A DNA stretch of 64,000 nt from PLA3 sp964592235 (lineage in GTDB: Bacteria; Planctomycetota; Phycisphaerae; UBA1845; UTPLA1), in the NCBI GenBank assembly GCA_964592235.1, contig CAZQCF010000006.1, positions 1 to 64,000 of the forward strand, given 5' to 3'. How positions within the stretch are numbered: the stretch's first letter is position 1; every line of letters begins with the position of its first letter. A program made the position numbers and the translations under genes. This document shows, in pieces, positions 43,901 through 52,019 of the stretch. The notes beneath the pieces are model-generated. The model was not told the origin of the DNA. It did not search any database and saw only the letters and a list, made by a program, of their open reading frames with translations.

Positions 43901-46810
43901 GTGAAGCGCCTCGCAGCCTTTCCGATTCTCCCTTCCTGCCATCGCGGCGCGCCGCGTCGACGAAGCACCACGCATTCATTCTGTCCAAGGCTCCTGATCC
44001 TCGTCGCGCCGGTTCTCGCGCTTGCTTTCGCGTCAGCCCCTGTGCTTGCGAGCCAATCGGATGAGCCCGGCGCCAAAACTCTGCGCGCTGCGCGCGACGC
44101 GGCGCTGGCCGGCGACTACGCGAAAGCGATCGAACGATACGAGGCGGCGGCGAAGGGTCCATCGCTTGCCATCGCGGCGGCGTGCGGCCGGGCCGACGTG
44201 GATGTGCTGGTCGGCGATTATCGCGCGGGAATCACACGGCTGGAGTCAATTCGGTCCGCGGGGGAACGCTCGGCCGACTGGAACGCGGCAATGGCGGCAC
44301 TGCGGGCGGAAGTAGGCGAGTACGACGCGGCCATTCGACATAATCGTGCCGCGCTCGAGCACGCGCGCGGCCACTACCGCGCCCGGCTGCAACTGGGGGA
44401 GCTTCTGGAACTGACCGGCGACCCGGCCGGCGCGATTGAGGCTTACAAATGGTTCAACGAGCGGATGACGTCAGGAGCTTTGCCGGATCGCGCGGAGGAC
44501 ATGACCGACCTGGGCCGTGGGTTTCTGCGCTACAGCGTGCTGACGCGCAATCCCGATGTCGTACGGCGAACGAAGCACGTGTTGACGGAAGTCTATCAGG
44601 AGGCGTATGAGTTCGTTGATGCGGCGTATTGGCCGGCGCGGTTGGCGGGCGCGGAACTTCTGCTGGAGAAACACAACTCGAAGGAGGCGGTGGCGGATTT
44701 TCAGCGGGTCCTGGAGCAGAATCCGCACGTCGGGGCGGGGCACGTCGGCCTGGGCTGGGCGGCACTGGAGGACTGGAACTTTGAAGAATGCGAGAAGCGC
44801 GCGGCGGAGGCGATGAAGATCTGCCCGTCGCATGTCGGCGCTCGGGTGCTTCTGGCGAGCACGCGCATGACCGAGCGGCGGTATGACGAAGCGGCGCGAA
44901 TCGCAAGCGAGGCGCTGGAAACCAATCCAAACTCGATTGAGGCGCTGTCTGTCCTGGCGGCGGCCCGACTGCGGATGGGGGAGGACTCTGCGTATCGCGC
45001 ATCGATCGCGCGGGTGGAGAAGATCAACCCGCGCTGCGCGATGCTGCATCACACGCTGGCAAAATGGTTGTCGGCCGGGCGTCAGTTCACCGACGCCGAG
45101 GCGCATTTTAAGAAGGCGATTGACTTCTCGCCGACGTGGTCCGAGCCGCGCGCCGACCTGGGCCAGTTGTACATGGAGACCGGCGAGGAGGCCCTCGCGC
45201 GGCGCATGCTGGAGCAGGCCTTCGGGCTGGACAGCTTCAACGCGCACACGCACAACCTGCTGCAACTGCTCGATCAGATTGACCACTTCGCCCGGCTGGA
45301 GACGGATCACTTCGCCGTCAAGTTCGACGAATCGCGCGACGGGCCGATCGCCCCGTACTTCGGCGAGGCGCTGGAGCGCGTGCATCGGGACATCTGCGAG
45401 CGGTTCAAGACCACGCCTGAAAAGCAGACGATCATTGAGGTGTTCCCGGATCACATGGGATTCTCCGTGCGCATCACTGGTCGGCCGTTCATCGCGACGG
45501 TCGGCGCTTGCACAGGGCGCGTCATCGCGATGCAGGCGCCGCGCGGCACGCCGCCGTTCGGGCATTTCAACTGGGCGACGGTCCTGCGGCACGAGTTCAC
45601 GCACACGGTCACGCTCGCGGCGACGGAGAATCGCATCCCGCACTGGATGACCGAGGGGCTTGCCGTGCATGAGGAACCGCAGCCTCGCACGTGGCGTACC
45701 AGGCAGTTGCTAAGCGAGGCGGTGCGGCGCGACCGGCTCTTCACTCTGAAGACGATTGACTGGGGCTTCATGCGGCCGCGCCGGGCCGACGATCGCGAGC
45801 TGGCCTATGCGCAGAGCGAATGGATGGTGGAGTACATCATCGAGCGATGGGGCGAGCCGAAGATTCACGAGATGCTCAAGGGGTTCAAGGATCGGCTGAC
45901 GCAGGCCGCGGTGTTCGAGAAGGTACTCGGCGCGAGCGAAGACGAGTTCTCACGGGCGTTTTCGACGTACGCATCGAAAGAAGTGAACACATGGGGGCTG
46001 CCGGATGTACAGGTTGAGGAGCCGGAGAAGCTGGCGAAGCAGCTTGAGGCGCGCGAGGACGACGCCGGACTGCTTGCGCGCTACGCCGAATCGCTGCTGC
46101 TGGAGGGCGACGTGAAGAAGGCCGAGGAGATCGCGCGCCGCGCACTGGAGCGCGAGGCGAAGCAGGCCAAGGCGCTGGAAGTGCTCGGTCACATTCTGGT
46201 CGGGCGCATGGAGGCGGAGCGCGATGAAGCGAAACGTGAGGCGCTGGTGGACGATGCCGAGCCGGTCATTCGCCGGCTGCTCGAAGTCGATGCCAAATGC
46301 GCAGACGGAATTAAATATCTGGGGTATATTGAACAGGCCCGGCTGAACTGGGCAGCGGCGATTGCCGCGCTGTCGCGGTATAAGAAGATGTTGCCGGACG
46401 ATCCGGCGTCGTATCGACGGCTGGCGGGAATCTACCTCGTTCAGGGCCGGGAGGATGACGCGCTCATCGAACTGGAGGAATTGGCGCGGCGCGTGGAGGA
46501 TGAACCAGCCGTGCCGCGGCGGATCGGCGAGATTCTGCTGAAAAGCAGCAGAACGGCGCAGGCCGCGACCTGGTTTCGCCAGGCCATTGAGATCGATCCG
46601 TACGATCGACCAAGTCACAACGGTCTGGGCGAGGCGTATTTGAAGTCTGGCGATTTCATGAACGCGCGGCGTTCGTTTGACACGGCGTGTCGATTGAAAC
46701 CCGATGAGCCGGAAGGCTGGCTGGGTTTGGCGCGCGTGGCCGAAGCGACCGGCGACGTGGAACAGGCGAGCAAGTACAAGGAGAGAGCGCGGTCACTGGG
46801 CGGGGGATGA
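43901..46810 (+). CDS. exported TPR protein with gluzincin metallopeptidase domain
   Basis: A 969-residue protein from GTG 43901. A signal peptide ends near residue 51. TPR repeats fill about 55-470. A peptidase MA-like domain then carries H-E-F-T-H (564-568) and, 17 residues on, W-M-T-E-G-L-A (Glu585), the zinc ligands of gluzincins. More TPRs follow from about 700 to the end. It may cut or remodel envelope proteins bound to the TPRs; the substrate is unknown. The promoter suggests leaderless translation. Confidence 0.8.
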   Translation: MKRLAAFPILPSCHRGAPRRRSTTHSFCPRLLILVAPVLALAFASAPVLASQSDEPGAKTLRAARDAALAGDYAKAIERYEAAAKGPSLAIAAACGRADVDVLVGDYRAGITRLESIRSAGERSADWNAAMAALRAEVGEYDAAIRHNRAALEHARGHYRARLQLGELLELTGDPAGAIEAYKWFNERMTSGALPDRAEDMTDLGRGFLRYSVLTRNPDVVRRTKHVLTEVYQEAYEFVDAAYWPARLAGAELLLEKHNSKEAVADFQRVLEQNPHVGAGHVGLGWAALEDWNFEECEKRAAEAMKICPSHVGARVLLASTRMTERRYDEAARIASEALETNPNSIEALSVLAAARLRMGEDSAYRASIARVEKINPRCAMLHHTLAKWLSAGRQFTDAEAHFKKAIDFSPTWSEPRADLGQLYMETGEEALARRMLEQAFGLDSFNAHTHNLLQLLDQIDHFARLETDHFAVKFDESRDGPIAPYFGEALERVHRDICERFKTTPEKQTIIEVFPDHMGFSVRITGRPFIATVGACTGRVIAMQAPRGTPPFGHFNWATVLRHEFTHTVTLAATENRIPHWMTEGLAVHEEPQPRTWRTRQLLSEAVRRDRLFTLKTIDWGFMRPRRADDRELAYAQSEWMVEYIIERWGEPKIHEMLKGFKDRLTQAAVFEKVLGASEDEFSRAFSTYASKEVNTWGLPDVQVEEPEKLAKQLEAREDDAGLLARYAESLLLEGDVKKAEEIARRALEREAKQAKALEVLGHILVGRMEAERDEAKREALVDDAEPVIRRLLEVDAKCADGIKYLGYIEQARLNWAAAIAALSRYKKMLPDDPASYRRLAGIYLVQGREDDALIELEELARRVEDEPAVPRRIGEILLKSSRTAQAATWFRQAIEIDPYDRPSHNGLGEAYLKSGDFMNARRSFDTACRLKPDEPEGWLGLARVAEATGDVEQASKYKERARSLGGG

Positions 46811-46873
46811 GAGAAAATGCAAGAGTAGGCTGGGCATCGCTTACCATGCAGCCACACGAAGGGTGCAAGCAAC

Positions 46874-47167
46874 ATGACGCTATCGGAAGCGCAGCAACTG
46901 ATCGAACGCATGTACTCGGCGAAGGACCGCAAGCGCGGGGCCGCCGGGACGTTTTTGTGGTTGATGGAGGAAATTGGCGAATTGGCGGCGGCCATCGGCG
47001 AGGGCCAGGCGCATTCCGAGAAAGAGGCCGAGTTCGCCGACGTGCTGGCGTGGCTGGTGACGTTGGCAAACGTCGAGGGCGTGGACCTGACGCGGGCGAT
47101 GGAGAAGTATCGCAACGGCTGCCCCGGTTGCGCCGAGATGGTCTGTCGGTGTGACGAGAAGAAATAA
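46874..47167 (+). CDS. MazG-like nucleotide pyrophosphohydrolase
   Basis: A 97-residue protein with GAAGGG upstream. It has the metal motif E-E-I-G-E-L (32-37) and E-F-A-D-V-L-A-W-L (53-61), i.e. ExxE and ExxD as in the MazG/dUTPase all-alpha fold. It should hydrolyse nucleoside triphosphates. The C-terminus G-C-P-G-C-A-E-M-V-C-R-C adds four Cys not typical of MazG that may hold zinc. It sits between the metallopeptidase and the ABC operon. Confidence 0.8.
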   Translation: MTLSEAQQLIERMYSAKDRKRGAAGTFLWLMEEIGELAAAIGEGQAHSEKEAEFADVLAWLVTLANVEGVDLTRAMEKYRNGCPGCAEMVCRCDEKK

Positions 47168-47190
47168 TCCCTGATCTTGAGTCAAGCGTC

Positions 47191-49689
47191 ATGATTCGCA
47201 AACTGATCCGACCTCGCCCCCGATGCCTTCGAAGCCGCTGTCGGCGGAGTCGCGGCCTCGTCGAAACGTGCGGCGTGCTCATGATCGGTTGGGCCTGTGT
47301 CATCGCATTGACAAGTCATCGAGCGCAGGCCCAGCCGGCGGAGGTCCCGTCGGCGTCCGGGCAGATCGAGGGCCGGATCAACCGCGTCGGCTTGTTCGCG
47401 GGCGGCATGCCGCTCGTGCGCAGCGGCAATTGGTCGTTTATCGAAGTGGGCCTGCGGTTTCGCGGTGATCGGCCGTTCGAGGGCGAATTGCGCGTCAGCC
47501 AATCCGACCGCGACGGCGATATTGCCACATCCGTGGCACCCGTGGCGCTGGCTCCCGGGGCGGAATGGCGGGCGTACCAGGTCTACTTTGTGCCCAGCGA
47601 TGTCAGCGGAACCGCCGGTCCACCGGCCATTCGGCTGTACGACGCCGAGGGTCGTCGCGTCGGGCTGCTCGACGAGACAGGGGACGTTGTAACGGAACTG
47701 GTGAGTCAGCCGGCCGTGGATCTTTCGGCGGATGACTTCCTGGTGGTTGACTTGTCGACGCCGCGGCGCTTGGCGCACGTGGCGTGGCTGGATTCCAAGC
47801 GTCGTCAGCAACTGAATTGGATCAACGCGCGGCACGTGCGCGCGATGCCGCCGCGCGAGCTCCCGGTCCGCTGGCAGGGTCTGGACGCGGTGGACGCTAT
47901 CGTGTGGGACGATGCGGATCCGTCGGGATTGTCGCCGCAGCAGATCACGGCGCTGACGGACTGGGTGCACGAAGGCGGCCGCCTGCTTCTGACCGGCGGG
48001 CGCAACTGGCAGATGCTGGCGAGTTCGCCGCTGGCCGAATCGCTTCCGGTGAAGTTGACCGGCGTCGAGGAGCGGATCGAGGCGCTGGAATTTCTCGACG
48101 TCGTGGAGAGCGAGGAGTATTCGAGCCGCCTGACGCGGCGCTACGCGCGGAACCCGATCACGCGTTGCCGAATGGAAGCGCTGCCGGGATCGATTCCCGT
48201 GCCGCCGCGCTGTCCGAATCCGCAGATCGTGCATCGGCGGTTCATGGGTCGAGGTGTTGTCACGTTTGTAGGCGCGTCGCTGAACGAACTGCTGCCCGTG
48301 CCCAGCCGCATGCGCGACCCGCTGGATGAAGTTGAATCCGAGCTGAACGAGACCGAAGACGCGTTTCTTGTCACGGCGTGTGAGAAAGTCGTGGCGCGGC
48401 GGCTGCTGGCGATGCCGTTTGTGTACGAAGACAAGGACATCGGTTTCGGCGCGCGGATGTTCGGGCGACTGGATCTGTACAGCGTGCTGCGGCAGACGAT
48501 TTCGTTCGAGAGCGTCGGAGCGACGTTTGTCATCGTCGCCATCGTCTTCGGGCTTGCCTATTGGTTCATTGCGACGATCGGCAGTCACAACTATCTCAAG
48601 CGGCGCGGGTGGTCGCACCTGTCCTGGTCGGCTTTCGCCGTGGTCAGCGTCGTGAGCAGCGTCGTCGGCATGATGATGGTCTGGGGCCTGCGCGGTGTGA
48701 CGACGCGTCTTTGGCAGACAACTGTCGTTGATGGATCGGCCGGCAGCGCCGACGGCCGAGCGGTGAGCCTGTTCGGCGTGCGGACCCCGGATCACGCCCG
48801 GCTCGATCTGCACCTGCCGACGGGCGACGCGAGCGCGGGGGAGTCTCGCGGCGGCGCACTGCGGGTTGTCCCCGAAAGCGATTCGATTCAGGGGACCTCG
48901 GCGAAGTTCGCCGCGCCGGAGGCCTACCAGGCACGGCTTGGGGGCGCATGGCTGGAAGATGTTCCGGTCCGCGCAACCCTGAAAGAGTTCACCGGCACGT
49001 GGCATGGCCCGATCGGCGGTTTGCTCGACGGCAAGCTTGTTTCGTATCGCAACGTCGGCAGTGACCGCGCGCAGGTTCCCTTCGAGTTTGGTGATGGAAG
49101 TTTTCTGCGCAACAGCCTGCCCGTCTCGCTGGAGTCGTGTTACCTCATCGAGACGGATGAGCTCGTCGCCGGGGAAGGGCGCAACGTCCTGGCGCGGTGC
49201 TTCCCGATCGGCGATCTTGACGCGGGCCAGGAGTTGAGCGCCGCCCAGCTGCGCGATCGGTTGTACATGCTGTTTGATCCAGCGAAACCGGCCGACCCGC
49301 CGGCTCGGCGGCCGCGCCTGCCGCTGCTTTCTGATCAACTGCTTCGCTGGGGCGCGGCGTTGATCCCGATGTCTGCGAACCCGAATGAACCCCGCGTCCA
49401 GTCGGCCGACTCGGAGTACAATTCCGTGCTGCTGCTATCATTCAGTGACCTGATTCGCGCGGATTCCAACGGGCGATCGGCGGTTCGGCGGACGCACGGG
49501 CGGTCGCTGGATTGCTCGCGTCTGCTGACGCCGACGACGGCGCTGCTGATCGGGTACTCCAAGGAGCCGGGGCCGGCGGTGCTGGAAGTGAACCGCGTCG
49601 GGTTGAAGCCGAACAAAGCGCGAACGATTTATCGGTTTGTCATACCGGTGGATCGCCCGTGGGCACGGGCGGAGGGCCGCGAGCCGTGA
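47191..49689 (+). CDS. large membrane protein of an ABC-2 operon
   Basis: An 832-residue protein with a signal region to about 48, a beta-rich extracytoplasmic domain, and a GATase/DUF4350-like part around 170-300 containing G-G-R-L-L-L-T-G-G. Two membrane helices lie near 445-500. A C-terminal extracytoplasmic domain follows. The stop overlaps the ABC ATPase start by four bases (GTGA). By analogy with Gld-type and other ABC-2 clusters it may be the substrate-handling component. The family is not certain. Confidence 0.65.
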   Translation: MIRKLIRPRPRCLRSRCRRSRGLVETCGVLMIGWACVIALTSHRAQAQPAEVPSASGQIEGRINRVGLFAGGMPLVRSGNWSFIEVGLRFRGDRPFEGELRVSQSDRDGDIATSVAPVALAPGAEWRAYQVYFVPSDVSGTAGPPAIRLYDAEGRRVGLLDETGDVVTELVSQPAVDLSADDFLVVDLSTPRRLAHVAWLDSKRRQQLNWINARHVRAMPPRELPVRWQGLDAVDAIVWDDADPSGLSPQQITALTDWVHEGGRLLLTGGRNWQMLASSPLAESLPVKLTGVEERIEALEFLDVVESEEYSSRLTRRYARNPITRCRMEALPGSIPVPPRCPNPQIVHRRFMGRGVVTFVGASLNELLPVPSRMRDPLDEVESELNETEDAFLVTACEKVVARRLLAMPFVYEDKDIGFGARMFGRLDLYSVLRQTISFESVGATFVIVAIVFGLAYWFIATIGSHNYLKRRGWSHLSWSAFAVVSVVSSVVGMMMVWGLRGVTTRLWQTTVVDGSAGSADGRAVSLFGVRTPDHARLDLHLPTGDASAGESRGGALRVVPESDSIQGTSAKFAAPEAYQARLGGAWLEDVPVRATLKEFTGTWHGPIGGLLDGKLVSYRNVGSDRAQVPFEFGDGSFLRNSLPVSLESCYLIETDELVAGEGRNVLARCFPIGDLDAGQELSAAQLRDRLYMLFDPAKPADPPARRPRLPLLSDQLLRWGAALIPMSANPNEPRVQSADSEYNSVLLLSFSDLIRADSNGRSAVRRTHGRSLDCSRLLTPTTALLIGYSKEPGPAVLEVNRVGLKPNKARTIYRFVIPVDRPWARAEGREP

Positions 49690-50615
49690 TTATTCAGACG
49701 ATCAATCTCACCAAGCGCTACGGGAAACTGGTGGCGCTCAACGGCCTGCACCTGAACATCGAAGAGGGCGAGTGCTTCGGGTACATCGGCCCGAACGGCG
49801 CCGGCAAGACCACGACCATTCGGATCCTCTCCACGCTGCTCCAGCCGACCTGGGGCGAGGCAAAGGTCTGCGGGTACACCGTGGGGTACGAGTCGCGTCG
49901 AATCCGCCCGCTGATCGGCTACGTGCCGGACTTTTTCGGTGCATACGAAGACATGGCCGTGCTGGAGTATTTGGAATTTTTCGCGGCGGCTTACGGCATC
50001 CACGGCGACCAGCGCAAGCGCGTCGTGGGCGACGTGCTGGAGCTGACGGACCTGTCGGAAAAGCGCGAGGCGCTGGTGGACTCGCTCTCGCGCGGCATGA
50101 AGCAACGATTGAGCGTCGCGCGGGTGCTGCTGCACGATCCGCGCGTGTTGTTTCTCGACGAGCCGGCCAGCGGGCTGGACCCGCGCGCACGGATTGAGAT
50201 GCGCGAGCTGCTGAAAGAGCTTCGCCGTATGGGCAAGACGATCATCATCAGCTCGCACATTCTGCACGAGCTGGCGGAGATGTGCACGACCGTCGGTATC
50301 ATCGAGCGCGGCGAGCTGCTCTTTCATGGGCCGATTGATGAGATCGTGCGCAAGACGCGCACGGGAACGCGCGTGGAAGTGCGTGTGGCGAGTGGGCAGG
50401 ACAAGGCAGAGCAGATCCTCACCAAACTGCCGCACGTGGCGGCCGTCGAACAAGATGACGGGCGATTGATTGTCGACCTTGCATCAGAGACCCAGGATTT
50501 TTCGTTCCTGGCGGAGGCGCTGGTGCAGGCCAAGCTGCCGCTGCGCGGGATTCAGGAAGAGCCAGTGAACCTGGAGACCGCGTTTATGCGATTCACCAAG
50601 GGGAAGGTGCAATGA
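49686..50615 (+). CDS. ABC-2 transporter ATP-binding protein
   Basis: GTG at 49686 overlaps the previous stop and gives 309 residues. Walker A is G-P-N-G-A-G-K-T-T, the Q-loop region G-Y-V-P-D, the signature S-L-S-R-G-M-K-Q-R, Walker B L-F-L-D-E-P-A-S-G-L-D, and the H-loop S-S-H-I-L. This is the DrrA/NatA/GldA type. A C-terminal 80-residue domain (V-E-V-R-V-A) is present, as in GldA-type ATPases. It powers the permease at 52020. Confidence 0.93.
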   Translation: MIIQTINLTKRYGKLVALNGLHLNIEEGECFGYIGPNGAGKTTTIRILSTLLQPTWGEAKVCGYTVGYESRRIRPLIGYVPDFFGAYEDMAVLEYLEFFAAAYGIHGDQRKRVVGDVLELTDLSEKREALVDSLSRGMKQRLSVARVLLHDPRVLFLDEPASGLDPRARIEMRELLKELRRMGKTIIISSHILHELAEMCTTVGIIERGELLFHGPIDEIVRKTRTGTRVEVRVASGQDKAEQILTKLPHVAAVEQDDGRLIVDLASETQDFSFLAEALVQAKLPLRGIQEEPVNLETAFMRFTKGKVQ

Positions 50616-51838
50616 GGAACACCGAACCATCCACATTTCATGGCGATACGAAGGGACGGAATCACGACAGCACGAAGGCCCAAGAGCGCGCTTCCATGCG
50701 CCGGCGGGGATGGATCACAGGGCGAGAACGGGTGGCATGGCCGCGCCGGGTGGCGGCCATGCTGTCACTTGCGTTGGTTGTCGCCGCGTCGGCGCGTGCG
50801 CAAGAATCGCGTCAGCCCGAGGACCCCGAACCGACTGACGCGCGGGTCGGCCGCGCTGCGGACGCTGCCGACATCATGCGGCCGACGGAACTGGGACTGC
50901 GCTTCACGCCGAAGATGGCGCAGGCCATGAGCCGCAAATTCGTGGAGCAGATGACCAAGCGTTACGAGCTGGACGAGAAGCAGGCGGGTGAGATCGAATC
51001 GATCATGGTGCGGCAGTTCATGTCGTTTGCCCACGAGAACGAGAAGACCGGGCGCGACATGATCGAGCTGATGTTTGCGACCATGATCGAGCACGACGGG
51101 CGCATGCCGAAGGAGGAGGCCATGGAGTTCGCCCGCATGTCCGAGCCGCTAAGCGCGAACCTTAAGAAGCTCTTTACCAACGGCGCGGCGGAGATCGGCC
51201 AGCAGATGTCGATGACGCAGCGGCTGAAGTTTACCGGTGACGTGACCGCGGCCGCCGCCGGTTTGACGATCTTTGAGACGCGCATGAAGCGATGGCGAGA
51301 TGGCAAGGTGAACGACAATGCCAATCCATTCATGGATCCGCCCGGCGTGGATCCGAACGACGAAAAGGCCGAACCGCCGCCGGAAGACCCGACCGAACCG
51401 AAGGAACGCCGCGAGGCACGCCAGAGCGTCGAGCGCTGGATCGATTGGCAGATCAGCCCCGACAACACCTGGGAGGGTTACATCAAGGCCGCGACGGAGT
51501 ATTACAAGCTGAACGAGAAGCAGGTGACCGCGGCGCAGGCAATCCTCAAAGACTGCCAGGAACAAGCAAAGAAGATCAAGTCGCCGCAATGGCGCAGTCA
51601 GGTTATTGAGAATCGCATCACGCAGCGATTATCTCAGCGCAACGCCGACGTGGGCGACGGACCATGGATGTTTTCGCTGGAGGAAGAATACCGTCGGCTT
51701 CTCAAGCCCATTGAGGACCTCTCGCGGGACTTCAAACGGCGCATCGAATCGCTGCCGGACAGCGCGCAACGGGCCACAGCGCGGGAATCGGTGCGGCGCA
51801 AGCTCGAAGACAAGGGCATCAAGCACGTGCCGAGTTGA
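50612..51838 (+). CDS. exported helical protein of the ABC operon
   Basis: ATG at 50612 overlaps the ATPase stop, giving 408 residues, but the first 28 codons are made of an ACG octad repeat and look non-coding. ATG at 50696, before a clear signal peptide ending A-R-A-Q, is a credible start. The mature part is charged and helical with no known family; a Pro/Glu linker splits it in two. It is within the ABC operon and may be its accessory or cargo protein. Confidence 0.6.
   Translation: MRNTEPSTFHGDTKGRNHDSTKAQERASMRRRGWITGRERVAWPRRVAAMLSLALVVAASARAQESRQPEDPEPTDARVGRAADAADIMRPTELGLRFTPKMAQAMSRKFVEQMTKRYELDEKQAGEIESIMVRQFMSFAHENEKTGRDMIELMFATMIEHDGRMPKEEAMEFARMSEPLSANLKKLFTNGAAEIGQQMSMTQRLKFTGDVTAAAAGLTIFETRMKRWRDGKVNDNANPFMDPPGVDPNDEKAEPPPEDPTEPKERREARQSVERWIDWQISPDNTWEGYIKAATEYYKLNEKQVTAAQAILKDCQEQAKKIKSPQWRSQVIENRITQRLSQRNADVGDGPWMFSLEEEYRRLLKPIEDLSRDFKRRIESLPDSAQRATARESVRRKLEDKGIKHVPS
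50648..50679. repeat. ACGnnnnn octad repeat
   Basis: ACGAAGGG, ACGGAATC, ACGACAGC and ACGAAGGC at 50648, 50656, 50664 and 50672. They lie directly after the ATPase stop, inside the annotated start of the next gene. Confidence 0.55.
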
Positions 51839-51880
51839 GCGGTGGCCGGGGAAGGGCGCGAGGGGACCAAGGTCTGGAGC

Positions 51881-51908
51881 AGTGGTCAGTGGTCATTGGT
51901 TAGCGACG
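51881..51908. repeat. AGTGGTC heptad repeat
   Basis: AGTGGTC at 51881 and 51888, ATTGGTT at 51895 and AGCGACG at 51902, in the gap after the stop at 51838. Confidence 0.6.
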
Positions 51909-52019
51909 GTTGATGCGGATTCCATCATTTAGCCGGCGAGTTTACTCGCCGCGGTTCGAAACGGAGCGATCGACCTGAACGCATTCCTGCGAAACCTGGG
52001 GATCTGGTTCTGGCGGCTC

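Noticed and set aside
47182..49338. 718-codon minus-strand frame
   Set aside because: It mirrors the 832-residue membrane protein gene, which has a signal region, membrane helices and a coupled start.
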